A stretch of 64,000 bases of DNA from an uncultured Lachnospiraceae bacterium (GTDB lineage Bacteria; Bacillota; Clostridia; Lachnospirales; Lachnospiraceae). Below are positions 8,836-18,480 of this stretch, piece by piece. The stretch is taken from positions 81,067 through 145,066 of the forward strand of contig CALWBQ010000008.1 of NCBI GenBank assembly GCA_944376125.1, written 5' to 3'. Position 1 is the stretch's first letter; the number at the start of each line of letters is the position of its first letter. The notes under the pieces are model-generated. The model was given only the letters and a program-made list of their open reading frames with translations. It was not told where the DNA came from and did no database searches. Both the position numbers and the translations under genes were made by a program.

Positions 8836-9696
8836 ATGAAAAAGAAAAAAGAGCGGCCTGCCCGCAGGCTTGGAAAAGCATTGGCAATGGAACCGAGAGA
8901 ACACAAGGCGTCTTTCTGCGTCTATTTTACGCTGCGCCTCCTGGTCATCATCACCGCCATCCTCCAATTAACCAACCGGAACTATGAAAATGTCTTCCTA
9001 TGTATTTTGACTCTGTTTCTCCTGGTGATTCCCAGCATCGTACAGCTAACCTTTAAAGTAGAGCTGCCTACAGTCCTGGAAATTATCATTCTGATCTTTA
9101 TTTTTGCCGCAGAAATCCTGGGAGAAATACAGGAATTTTACCTGATTTTCCCCTTCTGGGACACAGTCCTCCATACACTGAATGGATTCCTGGCGGCAGC
9201 GATCGGCTTCTCCCTGGTGGATCTTCTGAACCGGAGCAAGCGGGTAACATTCGAATTATCCCCTCTTTTCACTGCCATCGTTGCATTGTCCTTTTCTATG
9301 ACCATCGGAGTTATGTGGGAATTTTTTGAATTCGGAATGGATCAGATATTAGGATACGATATGCAGAAAGATACCATTATCCAGACAATCCGTTCGGTCA
9401 CTCTGGATCCGGAGGGCAAGAACGTGCCTTTTGTCATAAGCGGCATCCGCGATGTCACAGTCAACGGCACTTCTCTAAATCTCGGCGGGTATCTGGATAT
9501 CGGGCTGATCGACACAATGCAGGATCTGATTGTCAACTTTATCGGCGCTGCTATTTTTTCCTTTTTTGGTTTTTTCTATGTAAAAAAACGCGGCGGCAAT
9601 TTTGTCATTTCCCAGTTCATCCCCCGAAAAAAGCGGGCCGATCGAGATTTTCTGCGGATTGTAGCGGAGGAAGAAGACGAACATCCAAAACTGTGA
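8836..9696 (+). CDS. Integral membrane protein, DUF2238/YjdF-like
   Basis: Protein of 286 aa with about seven hydrophobic segments (first near residues 27-45, last near 232-250). The motif WDTVLHTLNGFLAAAIGF and the later MWEFFEFGMDQILG resemble the YjdF/DUF2238 family of bacterial membrane proteins, for which I know no established function. A loop of about 60 residues between the last two segments holds polar sequence. The C-terminus is very basic, then acidic. It is probably cotranscribed with the LysR gene 12 bases upstream. Confidence 0.7.
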   Translation: MKKKKERPARRLGKALAMEPREHKASFCVYFTLRLLVIITAILQLTNRNYENVFLCILTLFLLVIPSIVQLTFKVELPTVLEIIILIFIFAAEILGEIQEFYLIFPFWDTVLHTLNGFLAAAIGFSLVDLLNRSKRVTFELSPLFTAIVALSFSMTIGVMWEFFEFGMDQILGYDMQKDTIIQTIRSVTLDPEGKNVPFVISGIRDVTVNGTSLNLGGYLDIGLIDTMQDLIVNFIGAAIFSFFGFFYVKKRGGNFVISQFIPRKKRADRDFLRIVAEEEDEHPKL

Positions 9697-9716
9697 GAGT
9701 CCTGACAGGGGATCAT

Positions 9717-9822
9717 TTCTGTCCCTTAAAGCTCCCATCCTCTCAGCATCTCTTCACTTTGATGCTCAGGGACAGAAAAGGGGTGCCGCAGACTCATTCG
9801 TAACAATGAGTCTGCGGCACCC
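9717..9822. terminator. Convergent terminator region between the membrane protein gene and pgcA
   Basis: A perfect 18-bp stem GGGTGCCGCAGACTCATT (9781-9798) pairs with 9805-9822. On the minus strand it is followed by TTTT, so it can terminate pgcA. A wider inverted repeat TTTCTGTCCCT (9717-9727) with AGGGACAGAAA (9768-9778) may serve the plus-strand operon. Confidence 0.8.
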
Positions 9823-9838
9823 CCAAAAATCTGCATAT

Positions 9839-11575
9839 TTACATCATTGCGTCAACCATGGCCTGGACAGCAGCTCCCAGATCTGCAGCTTTCTTTTCTG
9901 CATCTTCCAGGGATGCCCCCTTTACGCCATAGTAGAATTTGATCTTAGGCTCCGTTCCGGACGGCCTTACGCACATCCATGCCCCGTCCTCCATATCATA
10001 GTAAAGCACGTTGGATGCCGGGAGTCCTGTAGGCTTCACTTCGCCAGTGGCCATATCCTTGATAGTATCCATCTTGTAATCCCTTGCAGACAGAACCTTG
10101 TATCCGCCCACCTCTGACGGGGTATGGTTTCTCAGGTTCTCCATAATAGACTGGATCTTTGCCAATCCCTCGATTCCGGAAAGCCCGATGGATTTTACAG
10201 CATCCTTGTAATAGCCGTACTTTTCATACATAGCAATCATGGCATCCCACAGAGTCATGCCTTTCATCTTATAATAAGCGGCTGCCTCGCAGAGTGCGGC
10301 GGTCGCAGAGATAGCATCTTTATCTCTCGCATAGGTTCCGATCAGACAGCCGTAGCTCTCCTCCATTCCGAAAAGATAAGTGCCCTTTCCTGTCTTCTCA
10401 TTCTTTAAAATCTGCTGGCCAATCCATTTGAATCCGGTGAGAACCTCAATTAACTCCACCCCGTACGCCTTCGCAACTGCGTCGATCAGATTGGTAGATA
10501 CGATTGATTTTACAACTTGTCCGTCTGCCGGAATCTTGCCTGCTGCCTTTTTCTGGCTCAGAACATACTCGCAGAGCAGAGAGCCTGACATGTTTCCTGT
10601 CAGCGGGATATAGTTTCCTGATTTTGTATCTTTTACATAAACGCCAAGGCGGTCTGCATCAGGGTCTGTGGCCAAAACCAGATCCGCGTTCTTTTCTTTC
10701 GCCAGCTTTAACCCCAGCGCAAAGGCTTCTGGAGCCTCCGGATTCGGATAACTTACAGTGGGGAAATCGCCGTCCGGCAGTTCCTGCTCCGGCACCACAT
10801 AAACATGTTCAAAGCCCAGCTCCCTCATCACTCTCCTGGCCGGAATATTTCCAGTTCCGTGGAGAGGTGTATAAACGATTGTGATCTGGTCCTGCATCTC
10901 ATCAATTGCCTTCTGATTGACCACCTGGGCCTTCACCTGGGCAATGTATTTATCATCGATCTCTTTTCCGATCACCTGATATTTTCCTGCCGCAACAGCG
11001 GATGCTTCGTCCGTTGTCTTTACAGTAGACAAATCTTCTATAGCAAGAACTTCTTCTGTGACGCCCTTGTCATGGGGCGGTGTAAACTGAGCGCCGTCCT
11101 CCCAGTATACTTTATATCCATTGTACTCCGGCGGATTGTGGCTGGCCGTGATATTAATTCCGGCGATGCATCCCAGCTCTCTGACTGCAAAAGAAAGCTC
11201 CGGCGTCGGCCGCAGAGATTCAAATTTATAGGCTTTAATCCCGTTTGCCGCCAGAGTCATAGCGGCTTCCATGGCAAATTCAGGAGACATATGGCGGGAA
11301 TCGTAGGCGATGGCTACGCCCTTATCTGCTCCGCCCTGTTTAATGATATAATTTGCCAGACCCTGGGTGGCCCGACGCACTACATATATATTCATCCGGT
11401 TAATACCAGCGCCGATAATTCCTCTCAACCCGGCTGTGCCGAACTCCAGATCCATATAAAAGCGTTCTTTGATCTCATTTTCATTTCCCTCGATCGCTCT
11501 CAGCTCGGCTTTCGTGGCCTCGTCAAAATAGGGATTTGACAGCCACTCATTATAAATTTTCATGTAGTCTTTCAT
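9839..11575 (-). CDS. pgcA: Phosphoglucomutase/phosphomannomutase (alpha-D-phosphohexomutase)
   Basis: Interconverts glucose-1-phosphate and glucose-6-phosphate (and possibly the mannose analogues), feeding cell-wall and exopolysaccharide precursors. Length 578 aa matches the Firmicutes PgcA type. The phosphoserine loop is ITASHNPPEYNGYK, with Ser at residue 145. The Mg-binding loop reads DPDADRLG, the sugar-binding loop GMEESYG, and the C-terminal phosphate-binding loop RPSGTEPKIKFY. All four hallmarks are intact, so the enzyme should be active. It stands alone, with its own terminator downstream. Confidence 0.94.
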   Translation of the reverse strand: MKDYMKIYNEWLSNPYFDEATKAELRAIEGNENEIKERFYMDLEFGTAGLRGIIGAGINRMNIYVVRRATQGLANYIIKQGGADKGVAIAYDSRHMSPEFAMEAAMTLAANGIKAYKFESLRPTPELSFAVRELGCIAGINITASHNPPEYNGYKVYWEDGAQFTPPHDKGVTEEVLAIEDLSTVKTTDEASAVAAGKYQVIGKEIDDKYIAQVKAQVVNQKAIDEMQDQITIVYTPLHGTGNIPARRVMRELGFEHVYVVPEQELPDGDFPTVSYPNPEAPEAFALGLKLAKEKNADLVLATDPDADRLGVYVKDTKSGNYIPLTGNMSGSLLCEYVLSQKKAAGKIPADGQVVKSIVSTNLIDAVAKAYGVELIEVLTGFKWIGQQILKNEKTGKGTYLFGMEESYGCLIGTYARDKDAISATAALCEAAAYYKMKGMTLWDAMIAMYEKYGYYKDAVKSIGLSGIEGLAKIQSIMENLRNHTPSEVGGYKVLSARDYKMDTIKDMATGEVKPTGLPASNVLYYDMEDGAWMCVRPSGTEPKIKFYYGVKGASLEDAEKKAADLGAAVQAMVDAMM

Positions 11576-11718
11576 AAAACTCTTTGCTCCTTTCCTTCTG
11601 CCGGCGGCAGAATGCCTTGGATCCTCTCTTTACAAGATTTGTCAAAAGAACCCTTCGGCTTCCTTTTAAACCTATGCAAATTATACTATATGCCAGTCAA
11701 AAAGGAAAGTGGTTTTCA

Positions 11719-12693
11719 TCATTTTATCTCGCGCAAAAACGCCTGTCTGGCGGCCTCCTGCTCCTTCAGCCCCTTCAGCTTATCAATATTTCTGGCAGGC
11801 AGCCATGCCTTATTTGCATTATAGTAATAGTTGATCTGTTTCCAGTACTTTTCCGGGTACAAAAACAGATAATACAGCGTTTTTCTTTCCTCCTTCGTCA
11901 TGGGCAAAATCCGCTCGTAGGCATCCAGCATCATGCTGCCCAGGCGAAGATTCCAATTATGCTTTTCCATGACCTTCCGCATAAACCGGTACAGGTCCTC
12001 CGCCTGCAGCCCCAGGTGCATCCGGTTATATTCTACAATTGCCACGTAATGGCTGCCCATGAGGACATGATGCTGATCCATATCTCCATGGCAGAGAAAT
12101 CTGGGCAGACTGCCCTCCTCTTCCATTTCTTTTAAGCCCCTGGCCGCTTCCAACGCCTGTTCAAAAAATGCAGAATGGCCTTCGATCACCCACAGCTCAA
12201 ATTCTGTCTTTCCCCGCTTTTCACTGATAAAGGTCCTGGCCCGCTTCAATTCCCGATTATGGCGCGCCATCTCCTCTGCCATGGTGCGCCCGATGATCGA
12301 CCCCATATTCCACTCCGGTCTCATCTCCACTCTCCGCAGAAGCTGATGGAGCATTCCTATCCTAGTCACTGCACTGCGAATCTCAGAGTATTCTTTTAAA
12401 TTACATTCACGGTCTCCAAACCACTCTTTTAAAACAAAGCGGGTTCCGTCCCCAGCACTGGTAAACAGCTCCTCCTCACGGCTCCTTATGTACTGATCTG
12501 CTTTCAGGCCGCTGCTCCCCCTCAGGACTCTCAGAACCTCTGACTCAAACTCCAGCCGGCGGGCAGTTCCGCGGTATTCCTTCAGCAGCCGGCATCCCCG
12601 ATCCGTATCCAGGATCCATGCACCTCTGCCCCGGCGGATCCCAAGGACTTCCATATCATACATTTCCAGCACATCTGTATACCGCTCTGTCAT
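11719..12693 (-). CDS. CotS-type spore-coat protein kinase-like
   Basis: Protein of 324 aa with a kinase-like (aminoglycoside phosphotransferase) fold of the CotS/CotI family. FLCHGDMDQHHVLM near residue 205 matches the APH catalytic loop HGD-x4-N but lacks the Asn, and the following I-V-E-Y replaces the usual I-D-F/D metal-binding motif, so catalysis is doubtful. The C-terminal YPEKYWKQINYYYNANKAW stretch is typical of CotS relatives. In Bacillus such proteins belong to the spore coat, which suggests a sporulating host. Promoter class was not resolved. It lies between pgcA and cca without close coupling. Confidence 0.8.
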   Translation of the reverse strand: MTERYTDVLEMYDMEVLGIRRGRGAWILDTDRGCRLLKEYRGTARRLEFESEVLRVLRGSSGLKADQYIRSREEELFTSAGDGTRFVLKEWFGDRECNLKEYSEIRSAVTRIGMLHQLLRRVEMRPEWNMGSIIGRTMAEEMARHNRELKRARTFISEKRGKTEFELWVIEGHSAFFEQALEAARGLKEMEEEGSLPRFLCHGDMDQHHVLMGSHYVAIVEYNRMHLGLQAEDLYRFMRKVMEKHNWNLRLGSMMLDAYERILPMTKEERKTLYYLFLYPEKYWKQINYYYNANKAWLPARNIDKLKGLKEQEAARQAFLREIK

Positions 12694-12779
12694 CTCTACC
12701 CCTCCAACTATATCTCACAGCTTTTTCCCATAGGCTATTTCTAGGGTATGTGAAGGGAAATCGGATTATGACTGGAAAA

Positions 12780-12817
12780 GCGCCGTCCGGACATTGAATC
12801 TGATGTCCGGGCAGCGC
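12780..12817 (-). terminator. Terminator of cca
   Basis: Arms GCGCCGTCCGGACAT (12780-12794) and ATGTCCGGGCAGCGC (12803-12817), one mismatch, with TTTT next on the minus strand. 26 bases past the cca stop. Confidence 0.85.
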
Positions 12818-12842
12818 CCCTTATTTCTAAATACGTCGATAT

Positions 12843-14048
12843 TTATCCAGTTCTCAGCATCTCCAACAAAGCCTCTCTGGTATTTTTCTCTGGTTCTTCC
12901 AGTACCTGTTCCAAAAGTCTTTCCAGAGTATCTCCCACAGCTTTTCCAGGTGCCACGCCTGCTTCCATCAGGTCCCGTCCATTAAGTGCCAGATCTCTCA
13001 GATACAGGCAGTCCCCGCTCTCCCGGATTTCCGCTGTCAGCCGTTTCACCTGCTTTAACCGCTCTCTTTCAGGCCCTTCCGCCAAAATAGATTCCTTTAA
13101 TAAAATCAGATCATCATAGAGTTCCGGTGTCATCCTGCTCATAATCCGGCGAACCGCCGCTTTATCTGGTATTATTTTCATCTTGCACCATCGGGTCAGG
13201 ATTCTGACCCGATTTATGGTATCGTTGTCTGACTTCAATTCTTTCAGCACCCCAGCAGCCGCATCTTCCGGCTCATTTTGCAGAAACGCTGCCCAGCGGA
13301 GATGTTTTCGTTTCGGCAGAATCGGGCTGATGTGCGGCAGCGGCTTTGCCACTGCTGCAAACCGGGGTGAGATGTAGGGCGCCATCCCCGCCTCATACAC
13401 CGCAGTGATGCGCTCTGGATGATCTGACAGCAGCAGTTTGGTCAGTTCTGCCAGGATTCTCTCCTTGCTGACACGGCCCAGATTGGGCGCAATCTCCCCG
13501 ATAGCCTTGTAAGTATTTGCCTCAATCTCAAACCCCAACTGCGCAGAAAAACGAACTGCCCGGAGTATCCTCAGAGCATCCTCTGTAAATCGCTCTATGG
13601 GGCTTCCAACACAGCGGATCACACCGGCTTCCAGGTCTTTCACCCCGCCGAAAATGTCCACAATTCCTTCTTTCTGGCTGTACGCCATTGCATTGATAGT
13701 GAAATCCCGCCGCTTCAGGTCTTCCTCAAGGCTAGGCGTAAAGGTCACCTGCTTAGGGTGGCGGCCGTCCTCATATTTCCCATCAATCCGGTAAGTCGTC
13801 ACCTCATATCCTGTCTTACCTACCATGACGGTCACAGTCCCATGGGCAATACCGGTATCCACCGTTCTCCGGAAAACAGCCTTCACCTCCTCCGGCCTGG
13901 CGGAAGTGGTGATATCCCAGTCCTCCGGTGTCCGGCCCAGCAGACTGTCGCGAACGCAGCCGCCTACGGCGTACGCCTGATATCCATGGACATTTAGTTG
14001 TGAAATAATCTGCTCTACAGGAGCCGGCATCTCAATCACTTTTGACAT
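12843..14048 (-). CDS. cca: CCA tRNA nucleotidyltransferase
   Basis: Adds or repairs the 3' CCA of tRNAs. 401 aa, class II enzyme. The nucleotidyltransferase head motif is GGCVRDSLLGRTPEDWDITT with both metal-binding Asp residues, followed by the RRDFTINAMAY motif and by the RFTEDALRILRAVRF nucleotide-recognition region. The C-terminal half is helical. No HD domain motif is evident. The start at 14048 is preceded by GGAGAG. It is monocistronic, with a terminator at 12780-12817. Confidence 0.95.
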   Translation of the reverse strand: MSKVIEMPAPVEQIISQLNVHGYQAYAVGGCVRDSLLGRTPEDWDITTSARPEEVKAVFRRTVDTGIAHGTVTVMVGKTGYEVTTYRIDGKYEDGRHPKQVTFTPSLEEDLKRRDFTINAMAYSQKEGIVDIFGGVKDLEAGVIRCVGSPIERFTEDALRILRAVRFSAQLGFEIEANTYKAIGEIAPNLGRVSKERILAELTKLLLSDHPERITAVYEAGMAPYISPRFAAVAKPLPHISPILPKRKHLRWAAFLQNEPEDAAAGVLKELKSDNDTINRVRILTRWCKMKIIPDKAAVRRIMSRMTPELYDDLILLKESILAEGPERERLKQVKRLTAEIRESGDCLYLRDLALNGRDLMEAGVAPGKAVGDTLERLLEQVLEEPEKNTREALLEMLRTG

Positions 14049-14160
14049 TTCTCTCCGTTTCCAGAATGTTTACTGCGAAAGTTCTGACAAGCGCCAATGC
14101 AATCCTCATGCCTGCATGTGGGACTCATCGGCATTTGGCAGACAGAAAAGATAAGCAGGC

Positions 14161-14240
14161 AGGGCGTACGCCCTACTTGCGAATACTTTCAGTAATCGCG
14201 TTAGCGATTAGCTTTCATATATGATGTCGCTGCAAGCGAC
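14161..14240. repeat. Cluster of three palindromes between proS and cca
   Basis: Three perfect palindromic hairpins in 80 bases: AGGGCGTACGCCCT (14161-14174), TAATCGC-GTTA-GCGATTA (14193-14210) and GTCGCT-GCA-AGCGAC (14226-14240). The last lies nine bases past the proS stop and may act as terminator, but none has a T tract. The remainder of the gap, to cca, shows no gene. Confidence 0.7.
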
Positions 14241-14248
14241 TTGTTCAT

Positions 14249-15682
14249 TTAATAGGCTTTTCCCCAGTATACCATCTTTGTGGCGGGTTTTCCGCAGCAT
14301 ACGCAGGTATCGGAAAGTTTTTCCTGAGCAAAGGGCATGCACCGTGAGGTTACGCCGGCCTCCTCTTTCAGCCGATCCTCACATTCCTGGCAGCCGCACC
14401 ACATGGCCTTGATAAAGCCCGGCTTATTGTCAGCGATATCCTTCAATTCATCCAATGTGAGGGCCGTATACGTATGGGAATCCCGATGTTTCTTCGCTCT
14501 CTCAAACATATCTTTCTGGATGGCATCCAGCATCTCGCCCACCTTTGTCTCCAGATCGCTCAGCGCCACCGTAACTTTTTCATGGGTATCTCTGCGAACC
14601 AGAACAGCCTGATCTGCTGCGATATCTTTAGGACCAATCTCGACTCTCAGCGGAATTCCTCTCATCTCGCACTCGCTGAATTTCCACCCAGGGCTCTTAT
14701 CCGTGTCGTCCACCTTTACCTTGAATCCGGACAGACGGTCTCTCAGCTCCCAGGCTTTCTCCAGCACACCCTCTTTTCTCTGCTGGATCGGTATGATAAT
14801 CACCTGAACAGGAGCGATTCTGGGCGGAAGAACCAAACCATCGTTGTCTCCGTGAGCCATAATGATAGCGCCGATCAGACGGGTAGACATCCCCCAGGAA
14901 GTCTGATGAACATATTTCAGCTGATTGTCCTTGTCACTGTACTGAATTCCAAACGCCTTAGCAAAACCATCCCCAAAATTATGGCTGGTTCCTGACTGGA
15001 GCGCTTTTCCGTCGTGCATCAGCGCCTCAATGGTATAAGTAGATTCTGCCCCGGCAAACTTTTCCTTATCTGTCTTTTTTCCGCGGATAACCGGGAGTGC
15101 CAGCACCTCCTCGCAAAAATCAGCGTACAGGTTCAGCATCTGCTCGGTTCTCTCTTCTGCTTCCTCAGCCGTGGCATGGGCTGTGTGGCCTTCCTGCCAG
15201 AGAAATTCCCTGGAACGAAGGAACGGACGGGTAGTCTTCTCCCAACGGACAACAGAACACCACTGATTATAAACCTTGGGAAGATCACGGTAAGACTGAA
15301 TATCCCTCTGATAAAAATCGCAGAACAGCGTCTCCGAAGTAGGCCGTACGCACAGTCTCTCCTGAAGGGGCTCCAGACCTCCATGAGTTACCCAAGCCAC
15401 TTCCGGAGCGAACCCTTCTACATGATCCTTCTCCTTTTGGAGCAGGCTCTCCGGTATAAACATAGGCATATAAACGTTCCGGACTCCCACTTTTTTGAAT
15501 CTGGCATCCAGTTCATGCTGAATATTTTCCCAGAGGGCATACCCATCCGGTTTGATTACCATACATCCCTTGACACTGGAATAATCGATAAGTTCTGCTT
15601 TTTTCACAACATCTGTGTACCACTGGGCGAAATCTACATCCATAGATGTGATCGCCTCTACCATTTTTTTGTCGTTAGCCAT
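14249..15682 (-). CDS. proS: Prolyl-tRNA synthetase, type 3 (eukaryote/archaeon-like)
   Basis: Charges tRNA-Pro. 477 aa, without the editing insertion of the longer bacterial ProS. Class II motif 2 is seen around [13 protein letters not shown], and [20 protein letters not shown] is characteristic of the family; motif 3 is near [16 protein letters not shown]. The C-terminal zinc-type cysteines are CGCQECEDR and CVCCGK, as in the type 3 enzymes, and the protein ends in a Tyr, also typical. Expression is controlled by a T-box leader with a proline specifier (15774-16024). Confidence 0.95.
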   Translation of the reverse strand: MANDKKMVEAITSMDVDFAQWYTDVVKKAELIDYSSVKGCMVIKPDGYALWENIQHELDARFKKVGVRNVYMPMFIPESLLQKEKDHVEGFAPEVAWVTHGGLEPLQERLCVRPTSETLFCDFYQRDIQSYRDLPKVYNQWCSVVRWEKTTRPFLRSREFLWQEGHTAHATAEEAEERTEQMLNLYADFCEEVLALPVIRGKKTDKEKFAGAESTYTIEALMHDGKALQSGTSHNFGDGFAKAFGIQYSDKDNQLKYVHQTSWGMSTRLIGAIIMAHGDNDGLVLPPRIAPVQVIIIPIQQRKEGVLEKAWELRDRLSGFKVKVDDTDKSPGWKFSECEMRGIPLRVEIGPKDIAADQAVLVRRDTHEKVTVALSDLETKVGEMLDAIQKDMFERAKKHRDSHTYTALTLDELKDIADNKPGFIKAMWCGCQECEDRLKEEAGVTSRCMPFAQEKLSDTCVCCGKPATKMVYWGKAY

Positions 15683-15773
15683 TTTCTCTCTCCTTCTTCT
15701 ATTACTTTTGAGGGAAGCGGCTTCCTGCCTCCATCAGTCCTCCGCCTGCGGCAAACTGTACAGCGGCAGAAAT

Positions 15774-16024
15774 AAAAAAGCCACCCGCTCCCTCTCATCT
15801 AAGGGACCGAATGACTCGGCGGTACCACCCAAATTAGCGCCCTGTCCAGGCCGCTCACTTCATTAAACCGTTAACGCCGGAATACGCCCTGGTTTCCCAG
15901 AGAAGCTCCAAGGCCGGTTCAGCACCCAGGGACACGAAGGCCTTCCACCAGCGGCCTTCTCTCTGGAGAGTGTGAATGCTTACTAATCCTCTTCACAGCT
16001 GCAATCTTTCAGCTAAGTTGTGTA
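15774..16024 (-). promoter_or_regulatory. T-box leader of proS (specifier CCG, Pro)
   Basis: Transcript-level sensor of uncharged tRNA-Pro. The T-box core GGGTGGTACCGCC is at 15819-15831 on the minus strand. The terminator hairpin GGTCCCT...AGGGAGC and the T run (15774-15779) follow. In stem I the pattern GAA-CCG-GCC-TTGGAG matches the usual GAA-codon-ACC-TTTGAG layout, placing the specifier CCG (Pro) at 15915-15917. This agrees with the gene controlled. Confidence 0.92.
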
Positions 16025-16029
16025 GTAAG

Positions 16030-16058
16030 ATTTTACGCCAACCCCAGATGTTTGTCAA
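16030..16058 (-). promoter_or_regulatory. Sigma-A promoter of the proS leader
   Basis: Minus strand TTGACA (16053-16058), exact 17-base spacer, TAAAAT (16030-16035). It sits 17 bases past the YkgJ-type stop. Confidence 0.85.
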
Positions 16059-16074
16059 TCACCTTTCGCTCAAA

Positions 16075-16767
16075 TTACTGCAGATCTATGTCCCAATCCC
16101 TCAGCCCTTGATCCAATCTCTTCTGAAACTGGCCGTAAAAACCTGCTTGGCTTTCATAGTCTTCCAGATAAAACGTTTTCAGGACATACATACTGGCCGC
16201 CTTTGCCATTTCTCCATCTTTTCCCTGGATAATTTTCGTTTGAAGTCCCTTGCAGAAAAAATGCCACTTCCATAAAAATCTTTCGTTTTCCTGCACATCT
16301 GGCGTATCAATCCATTTCTGGACTTTGACCTTTGTGCGGTTTTTCTTCTGACAGCCATTAACCAAGAAAATGTATCGGATTCCATCTTTTTTGTAATCCC
16401 TGCCCAGAGGAAAAATCCTGCAGATCCCTGGCCTGAATCTGTGGATCGAGCATCTTCCCGACTCGTTCAAAAAAGCACATGCGTCGTCTGTCTCTCTCAT
16501 TTTAAGGTGCGGGAGAATCAGGCCATTCTCCACCCCCAGTTCAATGTACCCATCTAACAGCATTTCAAAGGTTTTACCCAGATTGCTTGTGATCAGAAAG
16601 CTGTCCAGCGGATTCAAAGTTACAGAATTGCCCATGCCGCGGCAGCAGGCTGAACAGCCCTCGCAGTCGCCACACCCAGCTTTTACCATATCATTTAAAG
16701 AATACAGCCGGCCGTCAGTGACATACCGCCCGGTCTCTCTGTCCATTTGTTCCATTTTCCTCTCCAT
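16075..16767 (-). CDS. YkgJ family cysteine cluster protein
   Basis: Protein of 230 aa with a probable Fe-S or zinc cluster. CGDCEGCSACCRGMG (residues about 33-47) and the later CAFLNESGRCSIHRFRPGICRIFPLG form the Cys pattern of the YkgJ/UPF0153 family. The biochemical role of this family is not settled. The lower part of the protein is rich in basic and aromatic residues. Neighbours are proS downstream and the rubrerythrin operon upstream, separated by a hairpin at 16798-16828. Confidence 0.85.
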   Translation of the reverse strand: MERKMEQMDRETGRYVTDGRLYSLNDMVKAGCGDCEGCSACCRGMGNSVTLNPLDSFLITSNLGKTFEMLLDGYIELGVENGLILPHLKMRETDDACAFLNESGRCSIHRFRPGICRIFPLGRDYKKDGIRYIFLVNGCQKKNRTKVKVQKWIDTPDVQENERFLWKWHFFCKGLQTKIIQGKDGEMAKAASMYVLKTFYLEDYESQAGFYGQFQKRLDQGLRDWDIDLQ

Positions 16768-16797
16768 TTTCAGATTTTCTTCCGCTCAGCATAAACT

Positions 16798-16828
16798 GGC
16801 CCGGTCTGAAATCGCTTCAGGCCGGGCC
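16798..16828 (-). terminator. Hairpin after the rubrerythrin operon
   Basis: Arms GGCCCGGTCTGAA (16798-16810) and TTCAGGCCGGGCC (16816-16828), one mismatch. T tract on the minus strand is weak. Confidence 0.65.
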
Positions 16829-16842
16829 TACTACTATCTTAC

Positions 16843-17379
16843 TTAATAGTTTTCTACTTTTCTTTCAAAGTAAGCTCTCGGATGAGCACAGCACGGGCAT
16901 ACCTCCGGTGCTTCCTCCCCCTCGTGAACATACCCGCAGTTGCGGCATTTCCAGCCAAGAGGCGCATCTCCCTTGAAGGTGCCATCCTTTTTCATGCTGT
17001 CCAGCAGCTTCAGATAGCGCTTCTCATGGGCAGCCTCTACCTTTGCAACCAGTTCGAACTTGACAGCCAGCTCCTCAAAGCCCTCTTCTCTGGCTTCTCT
17101 GGCCATGCGCGCATACATATCAGTCCACTCGTAATTTTCACCTGCAGCAGCATCCTCGAGATTTTCTTCCGGTGTACCGATGCCGTGAAACTCTTTAAAC
17201 CACATCTTTGCGTGTTCTTTTTCCTGATCAGCGGTCTCCAGATACAGAGCGGCAAGCTGCTCATAACCAGCCTTCTTTGCTGCAGAAGCGTAATAAGTAT
17301 ATTTATTGCGTGCCTCAGATTCCCCTGCAAACGCGTCTTTTAAATTCTGCTCTGTCTTTGTTCCTGCGTACTTTGACAT
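16843..17379 (-). CDS. rbr: Rubrerythrin (ferritin-like domain plus C-terminal rubredoxin)
   Basis: Non-heme peroxidase that reduces hydrogen peroxide in anaerobes. 178 aa. The diiron four-helix bundle has [18 protein letters not shown] and [14 protein letters not shown], then [16 protein letters not shown]. The C-terminal rubredoxin knuckles are WKCRNCGY and CPCCAHP, which hold the Fe-Cys4 site. It is second in a two-gene unit, 29 bases after another rubrerythrin. A PerR-like dyad lies upstream of the unit. Confidence 0.95.
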   Translation of the reverse strand: MSKYAGTKTEQNLKDAFAGESEARNKYTYYASAAKKAGYEQLAALYLETADQEKEHAKMWFKEFHGIGTPEENLEDAAAGENYEWTDMYARMAREAREEGFEELAVKFELVAKVEAAHEKRYLKLLDSMKKDGTFKGDAPLGWKCRNCGYVHEGEEAPEVCPCCAHPRAYFERKVENY

Positions 17380-17408
17380 GAGTCTCCTCCTTTGTAACCC
17401 CGGGCCAA

Positions 17409-17951
17409 TTAACCAAAGTATCTCTTTAACAAACCTGCAAATGCTCTTCCATGGCGAGCTTCGTCTCTTGCCATCTCATGTACAGTGTCATGGATTGCGT
17501 CAAGGTTTGCAGCTTTCGCTCTCTTAGCAAGATCGGTCTTGCCTGCGGTAGCGCCATTCTCAGCAGCCACTCTCAGCTCCAGGTTCTTCTTGGTGCTGTC
17601 GGTAACAACCTCACCTAAAAGCTCTGCAAATTTTGCAGCATGCTCTGCCTCTTCCCAAGCGGCCTTCTCATAGTACAGGCCAATCTCCGGATAGCCTTCT
17701 CTGTGGGCAACTCTTGCCATAGCCAGATACATACCAACCTCGCTGCACTCACCTTCAAAGTTTGCTCTTAAATCTTTGAGAATATCTTCACTGACGCCCT
17801 GCGCTACACCTACTACGTGCTCTGCTGCCCAGGTCATCTCCTCTTCCTGCAGTTTAAACTTGCTGCCGGGAACTTTACATACCGGGCAGAATTCCGGAGG
17901 ATTCTCCCCCTCATAAACATATCCGCAAACTGTACAAACCCATTTCTTCAT
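17409..17951 (-). CDS. Reverse-order rubrerythrin (N-terminal rubredoxin)
   Basis: Oxidative-stress peroxidase of 180 aa in which the domain order is inverted. Rubredoxin comes first ([11 protein letters not shown] at residues 5-15, FCPVCKVPG at 20-28), then the ferritin-like diiron bundle ([48 protein letters not shown]). This matches the reverse rubrerythrins of clostridia. First gene of the two-rubrerythrin unit; the upstream dyad TAATAA-GAA-TTATTA (18010-18024) and the adjacent Fur-family gene point to peroxide control. Confidence 0.93.
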   Translation of the reverse strand: MKKWVCTVCGYVYEGENPPEFCPVCKVPGSKFKLQEEEMTWAAEHVVGVAQGVSEDILKDLRANFEGECSEVGMYLAMARVAHREGYPEIGLYYEKAAWEEAEHAAKFAELLGEVVTDSTKKNLELRVAAENGATAGKTDLAKRAKAANLDAIHDTVHEMARDEARHGRAFAGLLKRYFG

Positions 17952-18009
17952 AGCACTTTTCTCCTTTTCTTTTTATTGAATAAATTGTTAATAGTAGTTC
18001 TCTGATTAA

Positions 18010-18024
18010 TAATAAGAATTATTA
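18010..18024. promoter_or_regulatory. PerR/Fur-type box upstream of the rubrerythrins
   Basis: A 6-3-6 dyad TAATAA-GAA-TTATTA, the geometry of a Per/Fur half box, 59 bases before the 17951 start. It is related to the dyad upstream of the regulator gene. Confidence 0.6.
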
Positions 18025-18037
18025 CTGTTTTAGGATA

Positions 18038-18466
18038 TCATACCACAGCACTCTTGTCAACCTCTTTTAAAGAAAGATTTTCCATTTCCAGGCAATCCGG
18101 GCACACGCCGTAAAAAAGCATCGCGTGGTTTTCTACTCGTCCAGGATAGTACCGCCCAGCCAGGGCATTCAGTTCATCCATGTGATCCATAGGCATATCG
18201 ATCACCCGGCCGCAGCGGCGGCACAAAAAATGATAATGGGGCGCCGTGTCTCCGTCAAAATGATCCGGTCCATTGTCACAGTGAAGTCTCTGGACTTCCC
18301 CCAATTCTACCAATAAATTTAGATTTCGATAGACTGTTCCCAGGCTGATATTCGGATATTCTTCCCGGATAGCTGCATAAATGGCATCTGCCGTCGGATG
18401 ATCACTGCGCGCCATCAGGCACGCTTTAATCGATTCCCTCTGCCTGCTGAACTTCAATGTCTTCAT
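18038..18466 (-). CDS. perR: Fur family regulator, PerR-like
   Basis: Metal-dependent repressor of 142 aa. Winged helix with ISLGTVYRNLNLLVELGEV, the Fur-family recognition helix. Structural zinc cysteines are CRRCG and CPDC. The regulatory-metal region is HFDGDTAPHYHF followed by VIDM. The His/Asp set fits PerR, which senses peroxide by metal-catalysed histidine oxidation, although Fur or Zur cannot be excluded by eye. Context favours PerR: two rubrerythrins lie directly downstream, each region carrying a matching dyad. The gene's own dyad at 18481-18515 suggests autoregulation. Confidence 0.85.
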   Translation of the reverse strand: MKTLKFSRQRESIKACLMARSDHPTADAIYAAIREEYPNISLGTVYRNLNLLVELGEVQRLHCDNGPDHFDGDTAPHYHFLCRRCGRVIDMPMDHMDELNALAGRYYPGRVENHAMLFYGVCPDCLEMENLSLKEVDKSAVV

Positions 18467-18480
18467 AGCAGCATCCTTTC

